Part shown: positions 26,646 to 36,531 of the stretch, in pieces
Layout of the letters: every line of letters starts with the position of its first letter
Numbering within the stretch: position 1 is the stretch's first letter
Origin: Pseudomonas umsongensis
GTDB taxonomy: Bacteria > Pseudomonadota > Gammaproteobacteria > Pseudomonadales > Pseudomonadaceae
Reading direction: 5' to 3'
NCBI RefSeq assembly: GCF_002236105.1
Contig: NZ_NIWU01000004.1
Span: forward strand, 1-64,000
Length of the DNA stretch: 64,000 bases
Made by a program: the position numbers and the translations under genes
The notes under the pieces: model-generated
Database searches by the model: none
Told to the model about the DNA's origin: nothing
The model's input: only the letters and a program-made list of their open reading frames with translations

Positions 26646-28592
26646 ATGCGCCTGAAACTGCTAACCAATCTCAATACCCTTCTTTTAGTTGCCGTCTGCG
26701 TAGCGCTTGGCGCCACACTCTGGTGGTCGCAAAAAGCCCTCGAACGCCCCTATCTATTAATGGAGCGCTACCTGGGCTTGTCCCAGCAATTCCAGAGTGA
26801 CGTGGCGCGCAACATCGAGGATTACCTCGCCAGTGGCGATGCGCTGCGCTTGAGCAGCGCCAGCCAGGCCATCGACAAACTGCACAAGGAACTCGGCGAA
26901 TTTCCACCGGCCCTGGCTGAAACCTTGCAGCCGAGCCTGACGAACCTGGATGAATTCAGCAAAACCGATCTGCTGGCCGCCGGCAAGCTCGCCGCTGACC
27001 CACAGGCCCTGCTCCTGCAAGCCGAACGCGAGTTGGGGGCCAGCCTTGATCAACTCAGCCAGTACGCCAGTGGCAACGCGAGCTACCTGACTCCGCTGCT
27101 CAGCGCCTCCCAGCACTTGGGCAAACTGTCACTGGCCCGGGACAAATTGGTCAGCAGCGGCCGCAGCGAACTGGCCGCCGATGTCGAGCGCGAAATCACC
27201 AACATCCGCGCACAGGCCGAACAGCTGGATGCCCTGCCGTTATTGGGCGTGGCGGCCAGCAGTGAATCGAACACCGATGATTTCGCCGCGATGATGGGCT
27301 TGGAGAACACCGAGAAAGCCGCCGCCGAAGACGCCGGCGTGGGGATCAAGCGTGAGCTCAACAGCCTGCTCGGCCGCTACCCTGCGGAACTTTCGCGCAC
27401 CCGCGAGCAAATCCACAAACGCGCCGAACTCAGTGCCGCGACGCACCTGAAAATCGCCGCCGTGCAACAAGCCATCGCCGGGCTGGAGCCGGTGGTACGC
27501 GCCCAACACGGGGAGATCCAGAGTGAGGTGCGATTGATACAAGGGGTAATGATCGGCTTGATCCTGTTGATCGCCCTGCTGATCGACACCCTGCAACGAC
27601 GCCTGGCCCGGACCCTGACCAACCTCGCACCAGCCTTGTCGACCTGGGCGGAAGGCGACTTCAGCCGGGACATCCAACTGGGTAACACCAATCGCGAACT
27701 GCATGACATCGAAGCCTCGCTCAACCGCTTGCGCGCCTACCTGGTGGACCTGGTGGGGACCATTCGTCGCAACGCCGAACAGGTCGCCGGCAGCAGTCGA
27801 ACCCTGGCGGAACTGAGCAATGACCTGCACAGCGGCGCCGAACACCAGGCCGGCGACACGGCAATGATTCGAGACTCCCTTGGCGAACTGGAGGCGACCA
27901 TCCAGCAAGTCGCCGGCGACGCCAGCCAGGCCGCCGAGGCCAGTCGCCATGCTGGCCAGGCGGTCGAACATGGCCAGAAAGTCATTGGCCTGAGTCTTAC
28001 CGGCCTGCATGCCCTGGTAGGAGAAGTGCAAGGCAATGCGCAGATGATCGAGCACCTGGCTGAAGAGTCCGCGACCATCGGTGGCGTGCTGACGGTGATC
28101 CGCTCGATTGCCGACCAGACGAATCTGCTGGCGTTGAACGCCGCCATCGAAGCGGCCCGGGCCGGTGAGATGGGCCGTGGCTTTGCTGTAGTGGCCGAAG
28201 AAGTGCGCTCGCTGGCACAACGCACCGCTGGGGCCACGGCCGAAATCCAGAGCCTGATCGCCGGCCTGCAAACCGCGGCGCGCCAATCGGTCGAAGGCAT
28301 GCGCGCGCAGGTCGAGCATGCCGAAGCCACCGCCAACCAGGCGCAGGCGGCGGACGGTGCGCTGGATAGAATCGTCGGGGCAATCCAGACCATTTCCGAT
28401 ACCGCGGTACGCATCGCCGATGTCACTGCCCAGCAGAGCGGTGCCGTCAGTGAAATCCGCGATCACAGCGAGCGTATTCACCAGTTGGGTGGGGACAATT
28501 TGCTGCGTATCGGCCAGGGGCGTGAGCAGGGGGAGAATTTGATGGTGTTGGGTGGGCGCTTGCACACTGCCGTTCAGGCCTTCCGCGTCTGA
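26646..28592 (+). CDS. ctpL: Methyl-accepting chemotaxis protein, CtpL-like
   Basis: A 648-residue chemoreceptor; I use the ATG at 26646 rather than the TTG three bases earlier. It has an N-terminal membrane helix (about 8-28), a long helical periplasmic sensor, a second membrane helix near 297-317 (GVMIGLILLIALLIDTL), a HAMP-like segment, and a cytoplasmic signalling tip. The tip has the canonical sequence AIEAARAGEMGRGFAVVAEE. By position it is the counterpart of PA4844 ctpL, a low-concentration phosphate receptor. Ligand assignment is by synteny only. Confidence 0.82.
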   Translation: MRLKLLTNLNTLLLVAVCVALGATLWWSQKALERPYLLMERYLGLSQQFQSDVARNIEDYLASGDALRLSSASQAIDKLHKELGEFPPALAETLQPSLTNLDEFSKTDLLAAGKLAADPQALLLQAERELGASLDQLSQYASGNASYLTPLLSASQHLGKLSLARDKLVSSGRSELAADVEREITNIRAQAEQLDALPLLGVAASSESNTDDFAAMMGLENTEKAAAEDAGVGIKRELNSLLGRYPAELSRTREQIHKRAELSAATHLKIAAVQQAIAGLEPVVRAQHGEIQSEVRLIQGVMIGLILLIALLIDTLQRRLARTLTNLAPALSTWAEGDFSRDIQLGNTNRELHDIEASLNRLRAYLVDLVGTIRRNAEQVAGSSRTLAELSNDLHSGAEHQAGDTAMIRDSLGELEATIQQVAGDASQAAEASRHAGQAVEHGQKVIGLSLTGLHALVGEVQGNAQMIEHLAEESATIGGVLTVIRSIADQTNLLALNAAIEAARAGEMGRGFAVVAEEVRSLAQRTAGATAEIQSLIAGLQTAARQSVEGMRAQVEHAEATANQAQAADGALDRIVGAIQTISDTAVRIADVTAQQSGAVSEIRDHSERIHQLGGDNLLRIGQGREQGENLMVLGGRLHTAVQAFRV

Positions 28593-28603
28593 CTGCCCCC
28601 TCC

Positions 28604-28635
28604 TGATCGTTCCCATGCTCTGCGTGGGAACGATC
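28604..28635. terminator. Hairpin between ctpL and dsbD
   Basis: TGATCGTTCCCA and TGGGAACGATCA form a perfect 12-base stem around an eight-base loop. It starts 12 bases after the ctpL stop. There is only a weak T-rich run after it. This short palindrome is also a commonly repeated intergenic element in fluorescent pseudomonads. Confidence 0.55.
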
Positions 28636-28690
28636 ACCTTGTCTCGCGCACTCGGCTATCATCCCCCCAATTCCGATACGCGAGATCGTC

Positions 28691-30433
28691 ATGCGCCGTT
28701 TGCTTTACCTGCTGCTTTTAGTACTCGCCCTGCCTGCCACCGCCGGCGGTTTGCTGGAGAGTCGCCCCAGTTCGACCCTGGGCTCGATCAATAACAGTGC
28801 CGATTTCTTGCCGGTGCGCGAAGCCTTTCAGTTGAGCCTGGTAGAAAGCACGCCGCAATCGATCAAACTGCGCTTCGTCGCCACCGAGGGTTATTACCTT
28901 TACCGGCATCGTTACCAGTTCCGCGCCGACCCGGCCGATGTCACCCTCGGCCCGGCGCAATTGCCCAAGGGCGAACAAAAGCACGATGAGTACTTCGGCG
29001 ATGTCGAGGTTTACCGTGGCGTACTCGATGTAGAACTGCCGCGCACCGATCAACGCGCCTTCACGTTGATCGTGACCTACCAGGGCTGCGCCGACAAAGG
29101 CCTGTGCTATCCACCGGAAACCGAGCGCCTGGGCATCGACGGCAACGGCCCGACGACAACCCACGCCTGGAACTGGCGCGAGCTGGCGCTATTTTTCCTG
29201 GCGGGCCTGGGACTGACTTTTACCCCGTGCGTGCTGCCAATGCTGCCAATCCTTTCCGGCGTGGTGTTGCGTGGCCAAGTCGGCGGCTGGCGTGGTTTCA
29301 ACCTGTCGTTGGCCTATGTGCTGCCGATGGCCGCCTGTTTTGCATTGTTGGGCGCGCTCATGGGCTTGTTCGGCGCCCAACTGAATCTGCAGGCACGCTT
29401 GCAATCGGCCTGGGTGCTGGTGCCGTTCGCAATGTTTTTTGCGCTGTTTGCCCTGGCGATGTTTGGCGTTTTCGAACTCAAGTTGCCGCACGCCATCAGC
29501 AGTCGACTGGACCGTATTGCCGGCCGCACCGAAGGCGGTTCGCTGTGGGGCGCCGCGGTATTGGGCGTGGTTTCCAGCCTGTTGGTTTCGCCCTGTGTCT
29601 CCGCGCCGTTGGCCGGTGCGCTGCTGTATATCAGCGCCAGCGGCGATGCGCTGGGCGGCGGCCTGAAACTGTTCATGCTCGGCCTGGGCATGGGCGCACC
29701 GCTTTTGCTGGTGGCCACCGGTGGTGCCACCTGGTTGCCGAAAAGCGGACCGTGGCTGATCTACGTGAAAAACGCGATTGGCGTGTTGTTGCTGGGCCTG
29801 GCGATTGCCCTGCTCAGCCGAGTGCTGCCGGGGCAAATCACCTTGCTGCTGATCGGCCTGCTGGCCGCTGGCGTCGGGTTGTTCCTCGGGGCACTGGAGT
29901 TCGTCTACAAACCGCCGCGAAAACGCCTGGGCCAATTGCTCGGAATGTTCCTGCTGTTTTATGCGCTGGCCTGTTGGTACGGCGGTTTTAGCGGCCAGAT
30001 CGATCCGTTCAACCCAATCGGCCAGTCATCCGTGGTGGTTGGCGAGGTGTCTACGCAAAAAAATAGCGCCTGGCAAACCGTCACCACCGCGACAGACCTC
30101 GACCGGGTGCTCGCCGAAGCCCGGGCGTCCGGCACGCCGGTACTGCTCGACTGGTACGCCGACTGGTGCATCAGCTGCAAAGTCATCGAACACCAGGTGC
30201 TTGACGATGCGATCGTCATCGAACGCCTGAAGGGTTATCGGCTGATCCGCTTTGACATCACGGCCAGCAACGCCGAACAACGCGCCCTCCTCGACCGCTA
30301 CCAACTGTTCGGCCCTCCAGCCTTGATGTTTTTCGGCAAGGACGGTGTCGAACGTGTCGATGTGCGGGTTATCGGCGAGATCACTGCCAGGGATTTCGCC
30401 GATCGTGTCGCCAAGGCGAATGACCGGATTTAA
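28691..30433 (+). CDS. dsbD: Thiol:disulfide interchange protein DsbD
   Basis: A 580-residue inner-membrane protein with all three DsbD parts. An N-terminal periplasmic domain (after signal MRRLLYLLLLVLALPATAG) carries the CADKGLC pair. The central transmembrane domain has cysteines in FTPCVLPMLPILSG and VSPCVSAPLAGALLY. The C-terminal thioredoxin domain has WYADWCISCKVIE. It passes electrons from cytoplasmic thioredoxin to periplasmic DsbC and the cytochrome c maturation system. It matches PA4845 (dipZ). Confidence 0.93.
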   Translation: MRRLLYLLLLVLALPATAGGLLESRPSSTLGSINNSADFLPVREAFQLSLVESTPQSIKLRFVATEGYYLYRHRYQFRADPADVTLGPAQLPKGEQKHDEYFGDVEVYRGVLDVELPRTDQRAFTLIVTYQGCADKGLCYPPETERLGIDGNGPTTTHAWNWRELALFFLAGLGLTFTPCVLPMLPILSGVVLRGQVGGWRGFNLSLAYVLPMAACFALLGALMGLFGAQLNLQARLQSAWVLVPFAMFFALFALAMFGVFELKLPHAISSRLDRIAGRTEGGSLWGAAVLGVVSSLLVSPCVSAPLAGALLYISASGDALGGGLKLFMLGLGMGAPLLLVATGGATWLPKSGPWLIYVKNAIGVLLLGLAIALLSRVLPGQITLLLIGLLAAGVGLFLGALEFVYKPPRKRLGQLLGMFLLFYALACWYGGFSGQIDPFNPIGQSSVVVGEVSTQKNSAWQTVTTATDLDRVLAEARASGTPVLLDWYADWCISCKVIEHQVLDDAIVIERLKGYRLIRFDITASNAEQRALLDRYQLFGPPALMFFGKDGVERVDVRVIGEITARDFADRVAKANDRI

Positions 30434-30565
30434 TCAGGCAGTCATATATCTCGCGCAAACATCGGTCATCGTGCTGCCTATTGCAGAGAACTGGACAGTC
30501 ACAAAGGCTTTGCGGCATAGTCGCCGGGTTCTGACAAATGCACACGGATAACCAAGGAACAGCCG

Positions 30566-31018
30566 ATGGCGACGCTACTTGTATTGCACGGACCCAACCT
30601 GAACCTGCTCGGCACCCGCGAACCGGGCACCTATGGCGCTACCACGCTGGCGCAGATCAACCAGGACCTGGAGCGCCGCGCCCGCGAAGCCGGCCATCAT
30701 TTGCTGCACCTGCAAAGCAATGCCGAGTACGAATTGATCGACCGCATCCATGCCGCCCGCAGCGAAGGCGTGGACTTCATTCTGATCAATCCAGCAGCTT
30801 TTACGCATACAAGTGTCGCATTACGTGACGCGCTGCTGGCGGTGAGCATCCCATTCATCGAAGTGCATTTGTCTAACGTGCACAAACGCGAACCTTTCCG
30901 CCATCACTCTTACTTCTCCGACGTAGCGGTGGGAGTGATCTGCGGCCTTGGCGCCAGCGGTTACCGACTGGCCCTGGAGGCCGCCCTAGAGCAGCTTGAA
31001 AGACCGGCAACAGCTTGA
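30566..31018 (+). CDS. aroQ: Type II 3-dehydroquinate dehydratase
   Basis: A 150-residue enzyme of the shikimate pathway, converting 3-dehydroquinate to 3-dehydroshikimate. The signature HGPNLNLLGTREPGTYG is at the N-terminus with the catalytic tyrosine in it; the catalytic histidine region is in FIEVHLSNVHKRE, followed by HHSYFSDVA. AAGGAA lies before the ATG. It is followed by accB after 48 bases, an order conserved in many gamma-proteobacteria. Confidence 0.95.
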   Translation: MATLLVLHGPNLNLLGTREPGTYGATTLAQINQDLERRAREAGHHLLHLQSNAEYELIDRIHAARSEGVDFILINPAAFTHTSVALRDALLAVSIPFIEVHLSNVHKREPFRHHSYFSDVAVGVICGLGASGYRLALEAALEQLERPATA

Positions 31019-31066
31019 ACAACAAGCGTTAAGCGCCCCTGACCGACCCTTGGGAGTTGATGATTC

Positions 31067-31531
31067 ATGGATATCCGTAAAGTTAAGAAACTGATCGAAT
31101 TGCTGGAAGAGTCCGGCATCGACGAGCTCGAGATCAAGGAAGGCGAAGAGTCCGTACGCATCAGCCGTCATAGCAAGACCCCGGCCCAGCAGTACTACGC
31201 GCCGGCTCCTATGCCTGCTCCGGCTGCCGCGCCTGTCGCTGCCGCCGCTCCGGCTGCTGCTGCCGCACCTGCGGCTGCCGCCGCGCCAGCACTGAACGGC
31301 ACTGTTGCCCGTTCGCCGATGGTCGGTACGTTCTACCGCAAGTCTTCGCCAACCTCGCCGTCCTTCGTGGAAGTCGGCCAGACCGTGAAGAAAGGCGACA
31401 CCCTGTGCATCGTTGAAGCCATGAAGATGATGAACCACATCGAAGCTGAAACCAGCGGTGTGATCGAATCCATCCTCGTCGAAGACGGCCAGCCGGTTGA
31501 GTACGACCAACCGCTGTTCACCATCGTTTGA
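31067..31531 (+). CDS. accB: Biotin carboxyl carrier protein of acetyl-CoA carboxylase
   Basis: A 154-residue protein. An N-terminal helical part is joined by a long Ala/Pro linker (about residues 45-80) to the biotinyl domain. The biotin-accepting lysine is in VEAMKMMNHIEAE. GGGAG lies before the ATG. accC starts 17 bases later, giving the usual accBC operon for malonyl-CoA synthesis. Confidence 0.95.
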   Translation: MDIRKVKKLIELLEESGIDELEIKEGEESVRISRHSKTPAQQYYAPAPMPAPAAAPVAAAAPAAAAAPAAAAAPALNGTVARSPMVGTFYRKSSPTSPSFVEVGQTVKKGDTLCIVEAMKMMNHIEAETSGVIESILVEDGQPVEYDQPLFTIV

Positions 31532-31548
31532 ACCGCGGAGCGCCTTTG

Positions 31549-32907
31549 ATGACTGCGAAGTTGGAAAAAGTTCTGATCGCCAACCGCGGTGAGATTGCAC
31601 TGCGGATTCTGCGCGCCTGCAAAGAGATGGGCATCAAGACCGTCGCCGTTTATTCCAAGGCGGACAAGGAACTGATGCACCTGGGCCTGGCAGACGAATC
31701 CGTCTGCATCGGTCCGGCATCGGCGGCCCACTCTTACCTGCACATCCCGGCCATCATCGCCGCGGCCGAAGTGACTGGCGCCACCGCCATTCACCCGGGC
31801 TACGGTTTCCTTGCAGAAAACGCTGATTTTGCTGAGCAGGTCGAGAACTCCGGCTTCGCCTTCATCGGCCCGAAAGCTGAAACCATCCGCCTGATGGGCG
31901 ACAAGGTTTCGGCCAAGCACGCGATGATCGCCGCCGGCGTTCCAACCGTTCCGGGCTCCGACGGCCCGCTGCCGGAAGACGAAGAAACCGCCCTGCGCAT
32001 TGGTCGCGAAGTCGGTTATCCGGTGATCATCAAGGCCGCCGGCGGCGGCGGTGGTCGCGGCATGCGCGTGGTACACAAGGAAGAAGACCTGATTTCCTCG
32101 GCGAAACTGACCCGCTCCGAAGCGGGCGCAGCGTTCGGCAACCCGATGGTCTACCTGGAAAAGTTCCTGACTAACCCCCGTCACGTGGAAGTTCAGGTTC
32201 TGTCCGACGGCCAGGGCCAGGCTATCCATCTGGGCGACCGCGACTGCTCGCTGCAACGCCGTCACCAGAAGGTGCTTGAAGAGGCGCCGGCACCGGGCAT
32301 CGACGAACAGGCTCGCCAGGAAGTTCTCGCCCGCTGCGTCAAGGCGTGCATCGACATCGGTTACCGTGGTGCAGGCACTTTCGAGTTCCTGTACGAGAAC
32401 GGCCGCTTCTACTTCATCGAGATGAACACTCGTGTCCAGGTAGAGCACCCGGTTTCGGAAATGGTCACTGGCATCGACATCGTCAAGGAGATGCTCAGCA
32501 TCGCCGCCGGCAACAAGCTGTCGTTCACCCAGGATGACGTGGTCATCCGCGGTCACGCGCTGGAATGCCGGATCAACGCCGAAGACCCGAAGACCTTCAT
32601 GCCAAGCCCTGGCACGGTCAAGCATTTCCACGCACCAGGCGGCAATGGCGTTCGCGTCGATTCGCACCTGTACAGTGGTTATGCCGTTCCGCCGAACTAC
32701 GATTCGTTGATCGGCAAGCTGATCACCTACGGCGCAACCCGTGACGAAGCCATGGCGCGCATGCGCAATGCGCTGGACGAGATCGTGGTCGACGGGATCA
32801 AGACCAACATCCCGCTGCACCGCGACCTGACCCGCGATGCTGGTTTCTGCGAAGGGGGCGTGAACATTCACTACCTCGAGCACAAGCTGGCTGGCGAGAA
32901 GCACTAA
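31549..32907 (+). CDS. accC: Biotin carboxylase subunit of acetyl-CoA carboxylase
   Basis: A 452-residue ATP-grasp enzyme that carboxylates the biotin of AccB. I place the start at MTAKLEKVLIANRGEIALRI; seven more in-frame codons upstream overlap accB and are unlikely. The Gly-rich ATP loop (AAGGGGGRGMRVV) and the catalytic region (EMNTRVQVEHPVSEM) are intact. GGAG lies ten bases upstream. A strong terminator follows, closing the aroQ-accBC unit. Confidence 0.95.
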   Translation: MTAKLEKVLIANRGEIALRILRACKEMGIKTVAVYSKADKELMHLGLADESVCIGPASAAHSYLHIPAIIAAAEVTGATAIHPGYGFLAENADFAEQVENSGFAFIGPKAETIRLMGDKVSAKHAMIAAGVPTVPGSDGPLPEDEETALRIGREVGYPVIIKAAGGGGGRGMRVVHKEEDLISSAKLTRSEAGAAFGNPMVYLEKFLTNPRHVEVQVLSDGQGQAIHLGDRDCSLQRRHQKVLEEAPAPGIDEQARQEVLARCVKACIDIGYRGAGTFEFLYENGRFYFIEMNTRVQVEHPVSEMVTGIDIVKEMLSIAAGNKLSFTQDDVVIRGHALECRINAEDPKTFMPSPGTVKHFHAPGGNGVRVDSHLYSGYAVPPNYDSLIGKLITYGATRDEAMARMRNALDEIVVDGIKTNIPLHRDLTRDAGFCEGGVNIHYLEHKLAGEKH

Positions 32908-32921
32908 GCTTCGACCCGATC

Positions 32922-32953
32922 AACAAAGCCGCCTTCGGGCGGCTTTGTTGTTT
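32922..32953 (+). terminator. Rho-independent terminator after accC
   Basis: AACAAAGCCGCC, loop TTCG, GGCGGCTTTGTT, then GTTT. A perfect 12-base stem 14 bases after the accC stop. Confidence 0.93.
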
Positions 32954-32984
32954 CTGGACATTTCATCCGAACCACAACACATTC

Positions 32985-33079
32985 CCTGTTGGAGCGAGCC
33001 TGCTCGCGAAGAGGCCAGCACATTCAACATCAATGCTGACTGGCATGCCGTCTTCGCGAGCAGGCTCGCTCCCACAGGG
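32985..33079. repeat. REPIN between accC and prmA
   Basis: GTTGGAGCGAGCCTGCTCGC at about 32988 is inverted as CTTCGCGAGCAGGCTCGCTC at about 33052, with about 40 bases between the arms. Same family as the pairs at 16211 and 53879. Confidence 0.85.
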
Positions 33080-33193
33080 CATGCATTGATGCTTGGGACC
33101 AAGCCACTCCCACAAAACCTCCGCGCTCGCGTAAACTTGCGCGCTTCTCGCAGACCGCTAGGCTGCAATCAATATTTTTCAAAGGTGCCCGCC

Positions 33194-34072
33194 ATGCCTT
33201 GGCTGCAAGTCCGTCTCGCCATCAGCCCAGAACAAGCCGAAACCTACGAAGACGCGTTCCTTGAAGTGGGCGCCGTGTCGGTGACTTTCATGGACGCCGA
33301 AGACCAGCCGATCTTCGAGCCCGAACTCAACACCACGCCGCTGTGGTCCCACACTCACCTGCTGGCGCTGTTCGAAGGCGGCACCGAGCCAGGCCCGGTC
33401 CTGGCCCACCTTGAGTTGCTGACTGGCAGCCCGCTGCCCGAGCATCACAGCGAAGTCATCGAAGATCAGGACTGGGAGCGCAGCTGGATGGATAACTTCC
33501 AGCCCATGCGTTTCGGTCAGCGCCTGTGGATCGTGCCGAGCTGGCACGCAGCTCCCGAGCCAGACGCCGTGAACCTGTTGCTGGATCCGGGCCTGGCCTT
33601 CGGCACCGGCACTCACCCGACCACCGCCTTGTGCCTGGAATGGCTCGACGGTCAGGACCTCAAAGACTGCAACGTGCTGGACTTCGGCTGCGGTTCGGGG
33701 ATTCTGGCGATTGCCGCGCTGCTGCTGGGCGCCAAGCAGGCCGTGGGCACCGATATCGACGTGCAGGCGCTGGAAGCCTCTCGTGACAACGCCGGGCGCA
33801 ACGGCATCGCAGACGAGCTGTTCCCGCTGTACCTGCCTGAAGATCTGCCGCAGGTTCAGGCCGATGTGCTGGTGGCCAATATTCTGGCCGGACCGCTGGT
33901 TTCGCTGGCGCCGCAGTTGTCGGGCCTGGTCCGGCAGGGCGGTCGCCTGGCGCTTTCGGGCATTCTTGCCGAGCAAGGCGATGAAGTGGCCGCAGCCTAT
34001 GCCAAGGATTTCGATCTGGACCCGATCGCCAATCGCGATGGCTGGGTGCGCATCACTGGCCGTCGGCGCTAG
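33194..34072 (+). CDS. prmA: Ribosomal protein L11 methyltransferase
   Basis: A 292-residue SAM-dependent enzyme that trimethylates L11. The start at 33194 (MPWLQVRLAI) has AAGG ten bases upstream; the longer frame would run through the REPIN. Family motifs are LDPGLAFGTGTHPTTALCLE, the SAM loop VLDFGCGSGILAIAA, and VLVANILAGPLVSLAP. It matches PA4850 in the block. Confidence 0.94.
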   Translation: MPWLQVRLAISPEQAETYEDAFLEVGAVSVTFMDAEDQPIFEPELNTTPLWSHTHLLALFEGGTEPGPVLAHLELLTGSPLPEHHSEVIEDQDWERSWMDNFQPMRFGQRLWIVPSWHAAPEPDAVNLLLDPGLAFGTGTHPTTALCLEWLDGQDLKDCNVLDFGCGSGILAIAALLLGAKQAVGTDIDVQALEASRDNAGRNGIADELFPLYLPEDLPQVQADVLVANILAGPLVSLAPQLSGLVRQGGRLALSGILAEQGDEVAAAYAKDFDLDPIANRDGWVRITGRRR

Positions 34073-34102
34073 AATGGACGCCTGCATCTACCGGATCGCC
34101 GC

Positions 34103-35335
34103 ATGACCGACAGCTTCGTCACCCAGTGCCCGCATTGCCAAACCAGCTTCCGCGTCAACCATGCCCAGTTGAGCGTGGCGCGCGGGGTTGTTCGTTGTGG
34201 CTCATGCTTGCAGGTGTTCAACGCCGCCAAGCAACTGCTGGAGCAGGCCGGCAAGGAAGCACCCGCGCCGACGCCAGCCCCATTGGAAACCGTCGAACCG
34301 CCGCCGCAGCGCGCCATCAGCCAGAAACAATGGAGCGCTGCCGAGCTGGATCTGGACAGTCTCGACCTGGACGAAGAACTCGCCCGGCTTGAACAGCGGG
34401 AAATCCAGCCGACCACCGAGTTCGGCCGACACCGCGAAGACACGCTCAGCGCTCGCCGCGATAGCGCCGAGCACGACGAAGCCCCATGGCCCGACAGCCT
34501 GTTCAGCGAATCGGCTGCCGATCGCGCCCAAGCGGCCGACACGCTTGACGCGCTTGACGTGCTTGATACACCGCAGCCACCGAACGAACCGTCGCGTACT
34601 GAACCGTCGCTATCACTGGAACCGGTGGATCTGGACGACGAACCGCAGCCCCCGCAGCTGCGCCTGAACGATCCGCTCGTCGCCCCGGTACATCACGAAC
34701 GCATGACGGCGACCGCAGAGATCGATGACGACCTGCCTTCGATCGAGCCGCCGCGCAAGCGTCGCGAACGCAGCGAACCAGGGGTTCGTGCCGAAGTACT
34801 GCAGGACCTGACCGACGATCCGCTGCAACTGGATTGGCAGAAACGTCGCTCACCATGGGGTCGTCGACTGTTTTGGCTGTTGTTGATCCTGCTGGGGGCC
34901 GGCGCACTCGCAGGCCAATACGTCGCCTACCATTTCGACGAACTGGCGCGCCAGGACCAGTACCGCCCCTGGTTCCAGCAACTGTGCCCGCAAATCGGCT
35001 GCACGGTGCCCTCCAAGGTCGACATCGCGAAAATCAAGAGCAGCAACCTGGTGGTCCGCAGCCATCCTGAGTTCAGCGGCGCCCTGGTGGTCGATGCGAT
35101 CATCTATAACCGCGCACCATTCTCGCAGCCTTTCCCGCTGCTGGAGCTACGCTTTGCCGATCTCAACGGCCACCTGATTGCCAGCCGCCGCTTCAAACCC
35201 GGCGAATACCTCAATGGCGATCTTGAAGGCAAGGTGGAAATGCCTCCGCAAACGCCAATCCACATCGCCCTCGACATCCTCGATCCTGGTGCCAAGGCGG
35301 TAAATTACAGCCTGAGTTTCCACTCGCCCGAGTGA
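34103..35335 (+). CDS. DUF3426/MJ0042 zinc-ribbon membrane protein
   Basis: A 410-residue protein. The N-terminus is an MJ0042-type zinc ribbon with two CxxC pairs (FVTQCPHCQTSF and VVRCGSCLQVF). A long acidic, low-complexity linker (about 50-250) leads to one transmembrane helix near 257-275 (RLFWLLLILLGAGALAGQYV). The C-terminal DUF3426 domain is predicted periplasmic (NLVVRSHPEFSGALVVDAII). Function unknown; it corresponds to PA4851 and sits between prmA and the dusB-fis operon. Confidence 0.87.
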   Translation: MTDSFVTQCPHCQTSFRVNHAQLSVARGVVRCGSCLQVFNAAKQLLEQAGKEAPAPTPAPLETVEPPPQRAISQKQWSAAELDLDSLDLDEELARLEQREIQPTTEFGRHREDTLSARRDSAEHDEAPWPDSLFSESAADRAQAADTLDALDVLDTPQPPNEPSRTEPSLSLEPVDLDDEPQPPQLRLNDPLVAPVHHERMTATAEIDDDLPSIEPPRKRRERSEPGVRAEVLQDLTDDPLQLDWQKRRSPWGRRLFWLLLILLGAGALAGQYVAYHFDELARQDQYRPWFQQLCPQIGCTVPSKVDIAKIKSSNLVVRSHPEFSGALVVDAIIYNRAPFSQPFPLLELRFADLNGHLIASRRFKPGEYLNGDLEGKVEMPPQTPIHIALDILDPGAKAVNYSLSFHSPE

Positions 35336-35520
35336 AACGCTTCACTGACCGACAATTGACGACGACTTCCTGTCTTTGCCCGCCCGGACCAAACCGCTGG
35401 CAATAACAGAATAACTGTTCAGATTTTGTTCAATTCAGCCTTTATCCAGTCATCGAGAGCGGGTATCATGCCAACCCTTTTTCGAACTCTCATGATCCGG
35501 CCCCACACCAGGGAAGTCCT

Positions 35521-36531
35521 ATGTCGGCGGTACGCATCGGTCCATATACATTACACAACGGCTTGATTCTCGCCCCGATGGCGGGCGTCACCGACCAACC
35601 CTTTCGCCAGCTGTGCAAGCGATTGGGCGCGGGGCTGGTCGTCTCGGAGATGGTCACCAGCGACATGAGTCTGTGGAACACCCGCAAGTCGCGCATGCGC
35701 ATGATCCATGCAGGTGATCCCGAGCCACGCTCGGTGCAGATCGCCGGTGGTGACGCACAGATGCTGGCGGATGCCGCCCGGGCGAACGTCGAGCTGGGCG
35801 CACAGATTATTGATATCAACATGGGTTGTCCGGCCAAGAAAGTCTGCAACAAGGCAGCAGGCTCGGCACTGTTGAAAGATGAAGCATTGGTAACCGAGAT
35901 CCTGCAGGCCGTGGTGGCCGCGGTCGATGTGCCGGTTACCCTGAAGATCCGGACCGGTTGGGACCGGGACAACAAGAACGGCCTGACGGTGGCGAAGATC
36001 GCTGAACAGGCAGGCATTACGGCCCTGGCGGTGCATGGACGCACCCGTGCCGACCTGTATACCGGTGAAGCCGAGTACGACACCATTGCCGCGATCAAGC
36101 AGGCGGTGTCGATGCCGGTCTTCGCCAATGGCGATATCGATTCGCCAGAAAAGGCCCGGTACGTGCTCGACGCGACGGGCGCCGATGGCCTGTTGGTAGG
36201 CCGGGCTGCCCAGGGGCGGCCATGGATTTTTCGCGAGATCGACCATTTCCTGCGTACCGGCGAGAAGCTCCCGGCGCTGGACCTGATCGAGGTGGAACGC
36301 ATCCTGCTAGAGCATCTGGCTGCGCTGCACGCCTTCTATGGAGACGTGATGGGCGTACGCATTGCTCGAAAGCATGTGGGCTGGTATCTCGCAACCTTGC
36401 CGGGCGCCAGGGAGTTTCGCGCCCACTTCAATCGTTTGGATGGTACGGAAGCACAATGCGCCAACGTTCGGGAGTTCTTTGCCGGGCGTTACAAGAGCCT
36501 GACAGGGGACGGAGAGTGGGTGGCCGCATGA
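35521..36531 (+). CDS. dusB: tRNA-dihydrouridine synthase B
   Basis: A 336-residue FMN enzyme that reduces uridine in tRNA. The DUS signature is intact: LAPMAGVTDQPFRQL, INMGCPAKKVCNKAAGSALL with the catalytic cysteine, and LLVGRAAQGRPWIF. GGGAAG precedes the ATG. The stop overlaps the fis ATG by four bases (ATGA). The dusB-fis operon is conserved across gamma-proteobacteria. Confidence 0.95.
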   Translation: MSAVRIGPYTLHNGLILAPMAGVTDQPFRQLCKRLGAGLVVSEMVTSDMSLWNTRKSRMRMIHAGDPEPRSVQIAGGDAQMLADAARANVELGAQIIDINMGCPAKKVCNKAAGSALLKDEALVTEILQAVVAAVDVPVTLKIRTGWDRDNKNGLTVAKIAEQAGITALAVHGRTRADLYTGEAEYDTIAAIKQAVSMPVFANGDIDSPEKARYVLDATGADGLLVGRAAQGRPWIFREIDHFLRTGEKLPALDLIEVERILLEHLAALHAFYGDVMGVRIARKHVGWYLATLPGAREFRAHFNRLDGTEAQCANVREFFAGRYKSLTGDGEWVAA